Of a DNA stretch of 60,855 nucleotides, positions 44,458-53,578 are shown piece after piece (position 1 is the first letter of the stretch; each line of letters opens with the position of its first letter). Location: the NCBI RefSeq assembly GCF_004346865.1, contig NZ_SMGR01000007.1, positions 1 to 60,855 on the forward strand, read 5' to 3'. The notes beneath the pieces are model-generated. The model saw only the letters and a list, made by a program, of their open reading frames with translations. It searched no databases and was not told the origin of the DNA. Source of the stretch: Shimia isoporae (lineage in GTDB: Bacteria > Pseudomonadota > Alphaproteobacteria > Rhodobacterales > Rhodobacteraceae). The translations under genes were made by a program, and so were the position numbers.

Positions 44458-44486
44458 TCTTTAGACCCCCGGGCGAGATAAGTCAA
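44458..44486 (-). promoter_or_regulatory. Promoter of rpmH-rnpA
   Basis: On the minus strand TTGACT, 17-nt spacer, TAAAGA. The spacer holds GCCCGGGGG. Predicted start about 44451, leader about 65 nt. Confidence 0.7.
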
Positions 44487-44683
44487 ACGGCAGATGGCGG
44501 TTTTTGGGGGAAAACGCAAGGGGTAGGCGAAGATTATGCGCCTCTTGGAAAGGGAGCGCTTCTGTTTCACTTTCTCACGAAACGCGACGTCCTCTTCAAG
44601 CGCCCGTGAGGAGGCTGTTGTTTTGGCTGTCACTGCCGCATGTATGGACAAAGAACCAAAGAACGGGGCCTGATGTGGCTGAT

Positions 44684-45415
44684 ATGACGAACACGGAAAG
44701 CAAACCCAGAGCAGGATGGGCGCGGATGCTGCCATTGGCGGTCATTGCCGCCGTTGCGCTGTTGGGAGCGTGGCTGTTGGGAGACTATCTGACGTTTGAA
44801 GCGTTGCGAGACAATCGCGAAATGCTGATTGCGTATCGGGATGCTCACTATCTTACGGCTGTTCTTGTTTTTATGAGCATCTACGTTGTCATTGCTGGTT
44901 TCTCGTTGCCAGGAGCCACCATTGCGACGCTGACCGGCGGGTTTCTATTCGGCACTTTTCCAGGTGTTTTGTTCAATGTTGGGGCGGCGACATTTGGTGC
45001 GACTGTGGTTTTCCTTGCAGCGCGTTGGGGGCTGGGTGAGAAACTCTCGGCCAAAATGGATGCCTCGGAAGGTCGCGTAAAGGCGATCAAAGCAGGCATC
45101 GACGAGAATCAATGGTCCATGCTGTTCATCATCCGCCTGGTGCCGCTGGTGCCGTTTTTTGTCGCAAACCTGATTCCCGCGCTGGTTGGAGTGGCGTTGT
45201 GGCGGTACGTGATCTCTACCTTTGTGGGCATCATTCCCGGGGCATTGGTCTATACCTCAGTTGGCGCAGGATTGGGTGAGGTGTTCGCACGAGGTGAAAC
45301 GCCGGACCTTGGCATCATTTTCGAACCGCATGTCCTTTTGCCAATTTTGGGATTGGCGGCTCTGGCAATGTTGCCTGTGGTGCTGAAAACCATTCGCGGC
45401 AAGGAAGCGATTTAA
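44684..45415 (+). CDS. TVP38/TMEM64-family membrane protein
   Basis: A 243-residue inner-membrane protein (DedA-like superfamily). The central motif GGFLFGTFPGVLFNVGAATFGATVVF and FIIRLVPLVPFFVANLIPALVG are typical. GTG 44675 is an alternative start three codons earlier; the longer open frame upstream has no ribosome site. DedA-like proteins are implicated in lipid scrambling. It overlaps the flavoprotein gene by one base, an association often seen with mercuric-reductase-like proteins. Confidence 0.85.
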   Translation: MTNTESKPRAGWARMLPLAVIAAVALLGAWLLGDYLTFEALRDNREMLIAYRDAHYLTAVLVFMSIYVVIAGFSLPGATIATLTGGFLFGTFPGVLFNVGAATFGATVVFLAARWGLGEKLSAKMDASEGRVKAIKAGIDENQWSMLFIIRLVPLVPFFVANLIPALVGVALWRYVISTFVGIIPGALVYTSVGAGLGEVFARGETPDLGIIFEPHVLLPILGLAALAMLPVVLKTIRGKEAI

Positions 45416-46833
45416 TGGAAGATATCAAATGTGATTTGCTGGTCATCGGAGCCGGTTCCGGAGGATTGTCCGTTGCTGCAGGGGCTAGCCAAATGGGCGC
45501 GAGCGTGGTTCTCCTTGAGGGGCACGAGATGGGCGGCGATTGCCTGAACTTTGGCTGTGTCCCGAGCAAGGCGTTGATTGCCAGTGCAAAGGCAGCTCAT
45601 TCGCAGCAGACAAGCGGACAGTACGGTGTGGCGGATCAGGTGCCTCAAGTGGACTACGCCGCTGCAAAAGCCCATGTGAAGGACGTTATCGCCCAGATCG
45701 CACCGGTTGATAGTCAAGAGCGGTTCGAAGGCTTCGGCGTGAGGGTCATCCGTGAATACGGGGTCTTTGTGAGCCCGCGTGTCGTTGAAGCCGGAGAACA
45801 CCGCATAACTGCTCGCCGCGTCATTGTGGCGACCGGATCCTCGCCCTTGGTGCCCCCGATCCCTGGCCTGGAGAGTGTGCCCTTTCTAACCAACGAAACG
45901 CTTTTTGATTTGACCGAGACTCCAGAGCATTTGTTGATCATTGGTGGCGGGCCGATTGGAATGGAAATGGCGCAGGCCCATCAGCGGCTTGGCATCAGGA
46001 CGACTGTGGTAGAAGGCGCGAAGGCGCTGGGCAGGGACGACCCGGAGATGGCCGCAATTGTGCTCGAAAACCTGCGCGCGGAAGGTGTGGAGATTGCCGA
46101 GGATGCAATGGCCAAGTCGATCAGCGGCGAAGCAGGCCAGATCGCGGTGGAGACGCAGGACGGGCGCAGTTTTACGGGGTCTCATCTCCTTGTGGCGGTC
46201 GGGCGGAAGGCGAATGTGGAACGGCTCAATCTGGACGCGGCGGGCATCGAAACCACCAAAACAGGGATAAAAGTGGACTCCACTCTCAAGACAACGAACC
46301 GTCGGGTCTACGCAATTGGCGACGTTGCTGGCGGGGCACAGTTTACCCACGTGGCAGGCTATCAGGCCGGAGTGATCATCCGGTCCGCATTGTTCGGGTT
46401 GCCAGCGAAGGCGCGCACCGACCACATTCCCTATGCGACCTACACGGATCCGGAATTGGCGCAAATCGGACCCACCGAGGCCGAGGCGCGGGCCATCTAC
46501 GGCGACAAGCTGACCGTTGCGCGATTTGAAATTGATCATAACGACCGCCTTATCGCGGAGCGCAAGGCAAAGGGCCTGATCAAGGCGATGGTGGTTAAGG
46601 GCCGCCCTGTCGGCGTTTCAATTGCGGGACCGCAAGCCGGCGAACTGATCAATCTTTGGGCGCTGGTAATTGCCAACAAGCTCAAGATGGGCGCTGTAGC
46701 GGGCATGGTGTCGCCTTACCCGACGGTCGGAGAAATCAACAAGCGTGCTGCTGGGGCCTATTTCTCGCCGCAACTGTTTGATAATCCTAAGGTCAAACGG
46801 GTGGTTGGCTTTGTACAACGTTGGCTGCCGTAA
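45415..46833 (+). CDS. FAD-dependent NAD(P)-disulfide oxidoreductase (mercuric reductase-like)
   Basis: A 472-residue class I pyridine nucleotide-disulfide reductase. The FAD site is GAGSGGLSVAAG (12-23), the redox pair is Cys43/Cys48 in GGDCLNFGCVPSKA, the NAD(P) site is IGGGPIGMEMAQ, and the C-terminal dimerisation domain is present. It lacks an N-terminal heavy-metal domain and the terminal CC pair of MerA, so it is probably not a true mercuric reductase. A lipoamide-dehydrogenase-like enzyme is the alternative. Coupled to the TVP38 gene by a TAATG overlap. Confidence 0.86.
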   Translation: MEDIKCDLLVIGAGSGGLSVAAGASQMGASVVLLEGHEMGGDCLNFGCVPSKALIASAKAAHSQQTSGQYGVADQVPQVDYAAAKAHVKDVIAQIAPVDSQERFEGFGVRVIREYGVFVSPRVVEAGEHRITARRVIVATGSSPLVPPIPGLESVPFLTNETLFDLTETPEHLLIIGGGPIGMEMAQAHQRLGIRTTVVEGAKALGRDDPEMAAIVLENLRAEGVEIAEDAMAKSISGEAGQIAVETQDGRSFTGSHLLVAVGRKANVERLNLDAAGIETTKTGIKVDSTLKTTNRRVYAIGDVAGGAQFTHVAGYQAGVIIRSALFGLPAKARTDHIPYATYTDPELAQIGPTEAEARAIYGDKLTVARFEIDHNDRLIAERKAKGLIKAMVVKGRPVGVSIAGPQAGELINLWALVIANKLKMGAVAGMVSPYPTVGEINKRAAGAYFSPQLFDNPKVKRVVGFVQRWLP

Positions 46834-46849
46834 ATAAGGGCGGGCGCTT

Positions 46850-48238
46850 ATGCTCAACACGCTTTCAGGCCGTTTCCTGATTCTGACCATCATCTTTGTG
46901 ATGCTGGCGGAGGTGTTGATTTTTGTCCCGTCGATTGCCCGATTCCGCCAAGATTACCTGCTCAGCCGTCTCGAGCGCGCGCAGATTGCGTCGCTGGCTT
47001 TGTTGGCAGACGATATGATCGACATGGACCTCGAAGAGGAGCTTTTGCGTAACGCAGAAGTCTACAACGTTGTGTTGCGAAGAAACGAGGTCCGACAGCT
47101 GATGTTGTCGAGTCCGATTCCGGATCCGATTGCCGCGACGTATGATATGCGCGATCCGCCGGCGCGGGAGCTGATCCGTGATGCGATGATGCAACTTCTG
47201 GACCGCGAAGATCGGGTGATCCGCGTGATCGGTGCGCCGGTACTGGAAGCTGGTTTGCTGATCGAGGTCACCATGGACACCAAGGGGCTGCGCATGGCCA
47301 TGGTAGATTATGGCGTGCGCATTCTGGTGCTGTCTGCTGTGATTTCGGCAGTCACAGCTTTCTTACTGTTCATCGCCGTACGAGCCATTCTGGTGAAGCC
47401 GATCAAGGGCGTCGTTGGGTATATGCAGAGCTACGCTGCGGCGCCTGAGGACGCTCGCCGGATCATCCACCCGACCGCTGGGGTAAGGGAGTTGCGGGAA
47501 GCAGAGGAAGCGTTGCAGAGCCTGCAAACTGAGCTCACAGCGTCGCTCAAGCAAAAGGAGCGCCTCGCCCAGCTTGGCGGTGCGGTTGCGAAAGTCAGCC
47601 ATGACCTGCGAAATATCCTGACGTCCGCGCAGCTGTTCACGGATCGCATCGAAACCAGTGAGGACCCGCTTGTGAGGCGGTTGGCACCAAAGTTGGTGAA
47701 CTCGATCACGCGGGCGGTCAATTTGTGCGAGAGCACGCTCGCTTTTGGCAAGGCAGAGGAGCCGCCGCCCAGTTTGTGTCGCGTTATGTTGGCAGATCTT
47801 GTGAGCGATGTCGTGGACAGCGAACGACTGGCTGTCGGCGAGTTTGACCTGAGTTTTGCCGAAGATATCCCTGCCGGCCTGTCGGTGCGTGCCGACCCGG
47901 AGCAGCTTTTTCGCGTGATTTCCAACCTCGTGCGCAACGCGCGTCAGGCCATTGTCGCCGCAGGGCAGCCTGCGGAGATTGCTGTGACGGCGCGGGAAGA
48001 CGAGGATGCGTGGTTCATTGAGGTGCGCGATACGGGGCCCGGGTTGCCGCCGAAGGCACAGGAACACCTGTTCACGCCGTTTCAAGGGGGGATTCGCAAA
48101 GGTGGCTCGGGTTTGGGATTGGCGATTTCTTCAGAACTGGTGCGTGGTCATGGCGGAATGCTGAGCCTGAAGCAGACTGGTTCGGACGGAACATGCTTTG
48201 AAATATGCCTCCCGAAGGGGGATGTTGCGGCAATCTGA
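46850..48238 (+). CDS. Membrane sensor histidine kinase
   Basis: A 462-residue kinase. TM1 is about 8-29 and TM2 about 156-180 around a 125-residue periplasmic sensor; HAMP-like linker 180-215; His251 in KVSHDLRN; ATPase motifs DTGPGLPPKA and GGSGLGLAI. No response regulator is adjacent, so it is an orphan. It starts 16 bp after the flavoprotein gene and may share its transcript. Confidence 0.9.
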   Translation: MLNTLSGRFLILTIIFVMLAEVLIFVPSIARFRQDYLLSRLERAQIASLALLADDMIDMDLEEELLRNAEVYNVVLRRNEVRQLMLSSPIPDPIAATYDMRDPPARELIRDAMMQLLDREDRVIRVIGAPVLEAGLLIEVTMDTKGLRMAMVDYGVRILVLSAVISAVTAFLLFIAVRAILVKPIKGVVGYMQSYAAAPEDARRIIHPTAGVRELREAEEALQSLQTELTASLKQKERLAQLGGAVAKVSHDLRNILTSAQLFTDRIETSEDPLVRRLAPKLVNSITRAVNLCESTLAFGKAEEPPPSLCRVMLADLVSDVVDSERLAVGEFDLSFAEDIPAGLSVRADPEQLFRVISNLVRNARQAIVAAGQPAEIAVTAREDEDAWFIEVRDTGPGLPPKAQEHLFTPFQGGIRKGGSGLGLAISSELVRGHGGMLSLKQTGSDGTCFEICLPKGDVAAI

Positions 48239-48297
48239 ATTTTCTTTCTTTTTGCCCTTGCGCTCCCTCTGTGTAAGCTCTAAATCCCCCTCACCGC

Positions 48298-48374
48298 GCT
48301 CTGGTAGCTCAGCTGGATAGAGTACTTGACTACGAATCAAGGGGTCGGGGGTTCGAATCCTCCCCAGAGCGCCA
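48298..48374 (+). tRNA. tRNA-Arg (ACG)
   Basis: A 77-nt cloverleaf: acceptor GCTCTGG with CCAGAGC, U8-A9, D arm GCTC...GAGT, anticodon stem CTTGA/TCAAG with loop CTACGAA (anticodon ACG, read as ICG), T arm GGGGG-TTCGAAT-CCTCC, discriminator G and encoded CCA. It decodes CGU/CGC/CGA. Confidence 0.96.
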
Positions 48375-48506
48375 CTTTCCTTCCGACCATACTGTGATTG
48401 ACCGCCTCGCGCCGTGCGCAGGTTTGGGCGCGACAACGATTGGGCGTGCGCATAAGACCGTTTACTGCGCAAGCAACGTCGAATTGATGGATGTTTAGGG
48501 GGCCGG

Positions 48507-49430
48507 TTAGTGGCTCTTAAAGGCCCGCTTTACCCGCTGCCATTTCGAACGGGGGGAATTTTTTTCCACGTCGGTTGTGTCGTTTCGATCAACACGGCGC
48601 CGTTCTTTCTCCAATTCGGCAAACGCGGGGGCTTTCATAGTGTCTTCGAGAGATTGATAGGTCCAGTCTTCCAACCCGAGATAGTTTGCGGCCCGTGTCG
48701 CTAGCTCCATGGCATCCTCGGAAGCGACGACTTTTTTGGTTTTCGGGATGATTTTTTTGGTTTCCGCGCCGGCGAAACCCAAGTTGGTCAGTATGTCCGC
48801 CACTCTTTGGGGCGACGAAGTGATTTCGTCATAGGTGGTTTCAACTACTTTGGCGTCGAGTTGGGCCAAGACCTGATGCAAGAAGTCTATCTGCAACAGC
48901 GACGTCTGAGACAGCGAAACGATTTGTTGGGCGGAAATCTCTGGGAGGACAGCTTTGTGATCGCGCAGGTCACCCGGGGCGTTCCGCTCGACATCGTTGA
49001 TGATATGCCCGCGCCTGGTCGCCTGAAGCAGCAACAGAGAAATTGCCCGCTGAACAACGTTCCGAGTGAGGACGATGTAGGATACCTCTTCGAAGAATGT
49101 ATTCAATTCATTCAGGAATTCGACGGAAAGTGCGACTTGCTCGTTGCGATCCATTGGGAGCGCTTTACCAAAAAAGCGGCTTGCGCAAACCGGAAGGTAG
49201 TCACTCATCAGCGTGATACCGTAATTCCCGGATCGGTCACGGGCGGCTTGTAGCGCTTTGAGAAAAAGGTGTGGTGAGCCGCGAAGTTCAGGGCTGACCC
49301 GTTGGTTGAGATCGATGAAATTCACGAAGTGTTCGTCGAAGTTCCCCGCGAGGCCAGTGCCGGCCAAACAGCGTTCCAAGAATGTAGTGCCGCTGCGCTG
49401 ACAACTTAGAATAATCGTGAGGCGGTTCAA
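48507..49430 (-). CDS. Sulfotransferase family protein
   Basis: A 307-residue PAPS-dependent-type sulfotransferase. The 5'-phosphosulfate loop SCQRSGTTFLE is at 9-19, near the N-terminus as usual. YIVLTRNVVQRAISLLL (about 138-154) resembles the 3'-phosphate loop with the conserved Arg and Ser. It lies downstream of the large glycosyltransferase on the same strand (69-bp gap). Together they suggest sulfation of a surface glycan; the acceptor is unknown. Confidence 0.83.
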   Translation of the reverse strand: MNRLTIILSCQRSGTTFLERCLAGTGLAGNFDEHFVNFIDLNQRVSPELRGSPHLFLKALQAARDRSGNYGITLMSDYLPVCASRFFGKALPMDRNEQVALSVEFLNELNTFFEEVSYIVLTRNVVQRAISLLLLQATRRGHIINDVERNAPGDLRDHKAVLPEISAQQIVSLSQTSLLQIDFLHQVLAQLDAKVVETTYDEITSSPQRVADILTNLGFAGAETKKIIPKTKKVVASEDAMELATRAANYLGLEDWTYQSLEDTMKAPAFAELEKERRRVDRNDTTDVEKNSPRSKWQRVKRAFKSH

Positions 49431-49499
49431 CTCGGGTCTCCTGTAGAGACGCCGATCTATTGCTTGGGCTAGGGCATGCGCAGGCCGAAAGCCCGTTTT

Positions 49500-52226
49500 C
49501 TAGCTAGACGTTTCCGCCAATTCAAAGTTGCCGTTGTCCAACGAGAAATTCTTGTTGTAGGCCCTATCTTTCCAGTTTTCGGTGTCCCATGTCTTCTTCA
49601 TATGTTTGACTTCGGCCTGAAACCGTTTGATCGTCTCGGGTCTGTTGTCGCTGCCGCGGCTCAGGGACTCGTGGTGGAAAAGTTCGGCATAGGGCGTCCA
49701 GCAGTTCCGGTAGCCGGCACGGTCCACCTTGAGGCAGAGATCGATGTCGTTGAAGGCAACTGTCAAGTTGGTCTCGTCCAATCCACCGACTTCCTCGAAG
49801 GTCTCGCGGCGCATCACCATACATGCAGCTGTTACCGCCGTGTACTCCTGACGTAGGACCAGGCGCCCGAAATAGCCGAGTTCGTCGCGTGCGCGAAACA
49901 GATGAGCGTGCCCTGCAACGCCTCCCTGGCCGATCAACACTCCAGCATGTTGAATCCGGCCATCCGGATAATAGAGCTTTGCGCCGACACAGCCGGTTTT
50001 AGGGCGCATCGCCAGCGCGACCATCTCGCTCAGCCAGTCCTCCGAGATGACTTCCACATCATTGTTTATCAGACAAACCAGCGGTGTGCCGCATTCTGCG
50101 ACGGCCGCGTTGTTCAACGCGGAATAATTGAAGGGCCGCGTGTCTTTTCTGATGGTAACGCGCGGTTCGTTTTCCAAGCTATCGAACCATTCCTGAGTGG
50201 CTGGTTCGATGCTACCATTGTCCACGATCATTATCGTGAAATCCGGATAGGTCGTTTTCTCCAGAATGCTCTCCACGGCGACTTTGCTGACTTCCGCCTT
50301 GTCCCGCATCGGCATGATCAAAGTGATGGGAGGCTGTTCGGCAACTTCGTCCCACCGAGGGCGATATGTGAATGGCAATGGCCCCATTTCAACCGGGATC
50401 TGTTGTCCATGGGTTTGTTCCAGATGGTTCTCAAGAGCGCGCCTGCCAGCCTCGTTTGCGCATGGTTTGGCGACAACGGACGCAGCGGTGCTGCCAAGAG
50501 CGGCACGCCGGTGATAAAGTATCTTGGGTATGTGATGGATCTCTTCGTCCTTCATAGCGCCGATTGCGCGCAGAAGCATGTCGTAGTCCTGTGCGCCTTC
50601 AAAAGAAGTCTTCAGGGCTCCCACTGTGCGGATCACATCGGTGCTGAACACGCTCAAGTGGGAAATGTAGTTGATGGAGTAGAGAAGGTCCCGGTTCCAG
50701 TCCGGCTTGAAATGAGGTTCATAGCGCGTGCCGTCGGTTTGAACCTTGTCCTCATCTGTGTAGATGAGTTTTGCGTCTGGGTGCGACCCCAAGATTTCGG
50801 CAACATTCAAGAGCGCGTCCTGGTGCAAGAGATCGTCGTGATCCATGAACGCCACAAATGGGGCAGTCACGATTTCCAGAGCGGAGTTGGTCGCCTCCGA
50901 GATATGGCCATTTTCGTCCCGCAAGACCAACTTGAAACGACCATCCTCTTCAGCGAAACGATTCAGAATTTCGCGAATTTTGGGATTGGTCGAGTTGTCA
51001 TCGGCGATGCAAGCTTCCCATGCTGAATAACTCTGGCACCGAATGGACTCCAGTGTCTCTTCAAGAAGAACCGGATCAGGATCGTAGACAGGCATGACAA
51101 TTGCAAACGCCGGAGACCCTTTGGAGACCAATGCGTTTGCCCGCTCCTCTATGTGGGCGGCCTGTTCGTCTCGTTCGTTTTGCCAACTTTCGACAATTGA
51201 AGGATAGTCAATGTAACCGGCTTGCTCTGTTCGTGTAATACGGGGCGATCGTTTGGGGTCTCGCTTTTGAGCGGATCGCCTGAAACGATGCCTGGTACGT
51301 TCTGACAAGGATTCAAGGTCGGACAACTTCTGTAGCAGCTTGAAAATAAACAGTTTTTTAAGTTGCTTGAGCGGGTATTCGCGCGCCGTTTGAAGGTCGC
51401 TCAGGAGAACTTTTTGTTCTTCCGCGGCAAAATGGAGGTTCCTTTGCAGGTCACGCTTTTCGCGTTCGGTTTCTTGAAGTTTTTGTTCTAGCGCAAATCG
51501 CGCTATTGCGTCTTTTTGCTGTGCGCCAGCCTTTTTTTGCCGTTCCAGCGTTTTGCCAAAGTGCGCGCCATGCGTCGCAAAGAAGTCCAATATTGCATCA
51601 TGTCCACTGGGTTGGCGGCTCAGAGACAGTAAGTCAGTAATTGCGTCTGGATACTCCGAACCAAGGAACAGAACCCCGAGTCCGCCCGCGTGCTTGAAGC
51701 TGATGTGCGGATACTCCGGTCTAATCTCTTGCCAGAATTGATCTTCACCGAAGTCTTGTTCGTGGACTTCGATGTCCCGGACGAGAACAATGGCATTTGC
51801 GGAAAGCTTCGTTTTCCATTTCTCAAATGTGTTCTTTAAATCCTCGTATTCCCGTGGCCGGTTCAGGTGCAAAAGGTCGACGCTGCGGTCTTCAAAATCG
51901 GCGAGCGCATCGTCAAATGGCTTGTCAACAACGGAACTGAAAGAGGAAAAAGCAGCGTTACCCTTCAAGAGAGTTTCGTGTGCCGTGTCGTCGGGCCGAT
52001 CACTTTTGGTCCATGCGGTGATTGCCGAGCACATGGTCGCCACTTTTGCGTTTGCCACGGCCTCGCACATTGCAAGATAGGAGAGCCCACTTTGTGTTCC
52101 CAATTCCACAATGCTCTTGGGTTGCATCGCCGAAACGAGCCACATGATAAACGGACCGTGTTCAAGCCGCATTGTAGGTTCGCCGCCGTAGCTCGGGTAA
52201 ACCAAAGGACTGCCGAGAAACTTCAT
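49500..52226 (-). CDS. Three-module protein: methyltransferase-like + two GT2 glycosyltransferases
   Basis: A 908-residue protein. Residues about 1-200 resemble a class I methyltransferase/cephalosporin-hydroxylase-like domain (VELGTQSGLSYLAMCEA), though the acidic residues of the SAM site are poorly conserved. About 225-290 is predicted coiled coil. GT2 domain A (about 373-600) has AIVMPVYDPDP, DDNST and MDHDDLLH. GT2 domain B (about 650-880) has LIMPMRDKAE, IVDNGS and INNDVEV. The ATG at 52226 has little ribosome-site support. It resembles multi-domain O-antigen or glycan-chain assembly proteins. Confidence 0.83.
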   Translation of the reverse strand: MKFLGSPLVYPSYGGEPTMRLEHGPFIMWLVSAMQPKSIVELGTQSGLSYLAMCEAVANAKVATMCSAITAWTKSDRPDDTAHETLLKGNAAFSSFSSVVDKPFDDALADFEDRSVDLLHLNRPREYEDLKNTFEKWKTKLSANAIVLVRDIEVHEQDFGEDQFWQEIRPEYPHISFKHAGGLGVLFLGSEYPDAITDLLSLSRQPSGHDAILDFFATHGAHFGKTLERQKKAGAQQKDAIARFALEQKLQETEREKRDLQRNLHFAAEEQKVLLSDLQTAREYPLKQLKKLFIFKLLQKLSDLESLSERTRHRFRRSAQKRDPKRSPRITRTEQAGYIDYPSIVESWQNERDEQAAHIEERANALVSKGSPAFAIVMPVYDPDPVLLEETLESIRCQSYSAWEACIADDNSTNPKIREILNRFAEEDGRFKLVLRDENGHISEATNSALEIVTAPFVAFMDHDDLLHQDALLNVAEILGSHPDAKLIYTDEDKVQTDGTRYEPHFKPDWNRDLLYSINYISHLSVFSTDVIRTVGALKTSFEGAQDYDMLLRAIGAMKDEEIHHIPKILYHRRAALGSTAASVVAKPCANEAGRRALENHLEQTHGQQIPVEMGPLPFTYRPRWDEVAEQPPITLIMPMRDKAEVSKVAVESILEKTTYPDFTIMIVDNGSIEPATQEWFDSLENEPRVTIRKDTRPFNYSALNNAAVAECGTPLVCLINNDVEVISEDWLSEMVALAMRPKTGCVGAKLYYPDGRIQHAGVLIGQGGVAGHAHLFRARDELGYFGRLVLRQEYTAVTAACMVMRRETFEEVGGLDETNLTVAFNDIDLCLKVDRAGYRNCWTPYAELFHHESLSRGSDNRPETIKRFQAEVKHMKKTWDTENWKDRAYNKNFSLDNGNFELAETSS

Positions 52227-52595
52227 GAATTAATAGTCCGTATTTCGCAAACTTACTTTCGAACCTAGTAGTCAAATATTTTTTGAAGGTACAGGGGTGA
52301 GTGGTTGCTTTAATCATCCAATTGGCCAATGGAAAACGCCGCGCAAACTGTTTGGGTACAAGAGATCAATGTGGCTCTGCGCCAGCGCACCAAACGAAAG
52401 CCCGTCCGCACCTTTCACGCCAAGCCTGCAGTGCAGAAACCATCCCGCGGCACATTGGAGGCGGACTTTGCGAAATGGGCGAGGTTCAGTCTTTTGTCTG
52501 TCTTAGACACGTCGTCGCTTTGCTTGTTTCCATTCGCAGCCCGTGCGTAAGGTCTCAGGAAAGAGACTATCAACACAGAAAAGGGATCGGCATTC
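52227..52595 (+). other. 369-bp gap before the alpha/beta hydrolase gene
   Basis: AT-rich at its left end (52260-52280), where the minus-strand glycosyltransferase promoter may lie. It contains one weakly supported ORF (52329-52550). No repeat, RNA gene or terminator was seen. Confidence 0.5.
52329..52550 (+). CDS. Doubtful small ORF
   Basis: A 73-residue frame starting MENAAQTVWVQEIN. Its third codon positions look moderately coding-like, and it fills an otherwise empty gap, but there is no ribosome site and no recognised family. The frame ends in a hydrophobic stretch (LLSVLDTSSLCLFPFAARA). It may be non-coding or a gene remnant. Confidence 0.2.
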   Translation: MENAAQTVWVQEINVALRQRTKRKPVRTFHAKPAVQKPSRGTLEADFAKWARFSLLSVLDTSSLCLFPFAARA

Positions 52596-53435
52596 ATGCA
52601 CCTTAACGTCAATGGGACGAATATTTTTTTTGATGTGGTTGGATCCAAGCTTTTGCCGGTCGGAGACGAAATGGTTGAACGTCCGACAATGCTGGTTCTG
52701 CACGGCGGACCAGGATTTGACCACTCGACATTGCGCCCGCATTTTGACCGCTATGCTGATGCCTTTCAGGTAATTTACATCGATCACAGAGCCAACGGGC
52801 GATCTGAAGGCGATATCAAGGATTGTAGCCTCGACCAGTGGGCGGATGACATCGCTGCCTTTTGCGAAGCTTTGAGAATCGAGCGGCCAGTTGTTTTTGG
52901 TCAGTCTTTTGGCGGGATGGTGGCTATGCACTACGCGTCGCGCCATCCCGACGGGTCCAGCAAGCTGGTTCTCTCGTCGACCGCTGCCTGTTTTCTCATG
53001 GAAGAAACCGAAAAGATGATGGCGCATCTGGGCGGAAAGCATGCAGCGGAACTGGCGCGCGAGTTTTTCACCAACCCATCAGTGGAAGTTCACGAGGAGT
53101 ATGCGCGTGTTTGCTTGCCGCTCTATTCCCAAACACCGCCAGAGGAAGGTTCTGACTTTCGCGGGCGTGCGATTAGCCGACCAGAAATCGGTGTGCATTT
53201 CTTTGCCAACGAAATGATGGAAATGGACTTACGCGGGGGGATATCGGCCGTTTCCTGCCCCACGTTGGTGTTAGGCGGTCAATTGGACCCGGTCACACCT
53301 CCGCAGTGTTCCGAGGATATTGCCAATGCCATCGGTGAAAACGCTCAGCTGACAATGTTCGATGGCTGCGGCCACGGCGTTCACAGAGACCAGCCGGACG
53401 CAGCTGAAAAGGTCATGCGGGCGTTTCTAGAATAA
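52596..53435 (+). CDS. Alpha/beta hydrolase (proline iminopeptidase-like)
   Basis: A 279-residue cytosolic hydrolase. LHGGPGFDHS supplies the HGGPG oxyanion motif of the prolyl aminopeptidase group; GQSFGG holds the nucleophile Ser; GQLDPVTPP and GCGHGVHRDQP supply Asp and His. Substrate specificity within this group cannot be told. AAAAGGG precedes the start. Confidence 0.86.
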   Translation: MHLNVNGTNIFFDVVGSKLLPVGDEMVERPTMLVLHGGPGFDHSTLRPHFDRYADAFQVIYIDHRANGRSEGDIKDCSLDQWADDIAAFCEALRIERPVVFGQSFGGMVAMHYASRHPDGSSKLVLSSTAACFLMEETEKMMAHLGGKHAAELAREFFTNPSVEVHEEYARVCLPLYSQTPPEEGSDFRGRAISRPEIGVHFFANEMMEMDLRGGISAVSCPTLVLGGQLDPVTPPQCSEDIANAIGENAQLTMFDGCGHGVHRDQPDAAEKVMRAFLE

Positions 53436-53578
53436 GTATTAGCTTTGTGGGCATTCCCTGGGTTTTGGGCATTGTGGGCCATGTCGTTTCCTGCAACGCC
53501 GCTTCGCAAACAGGGAAAACAATGCACTTTGCGCTCGCTAGCCTCATCGAAACACTCTGACGATTGAGGGAGAGGCCT

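Noticed and set aside
45415..46833. True mercuric reductase MerA
   Set aside because: No N-terminal HMA domain, no terminal vicinal cysteines and no mer genes nearby.
49902..51026. 374-codon plus-strand frame over the glycosyltransferase gene
   Set aside because: The minus-strand frame contains complete GT2 motifs; the plus frame has none.
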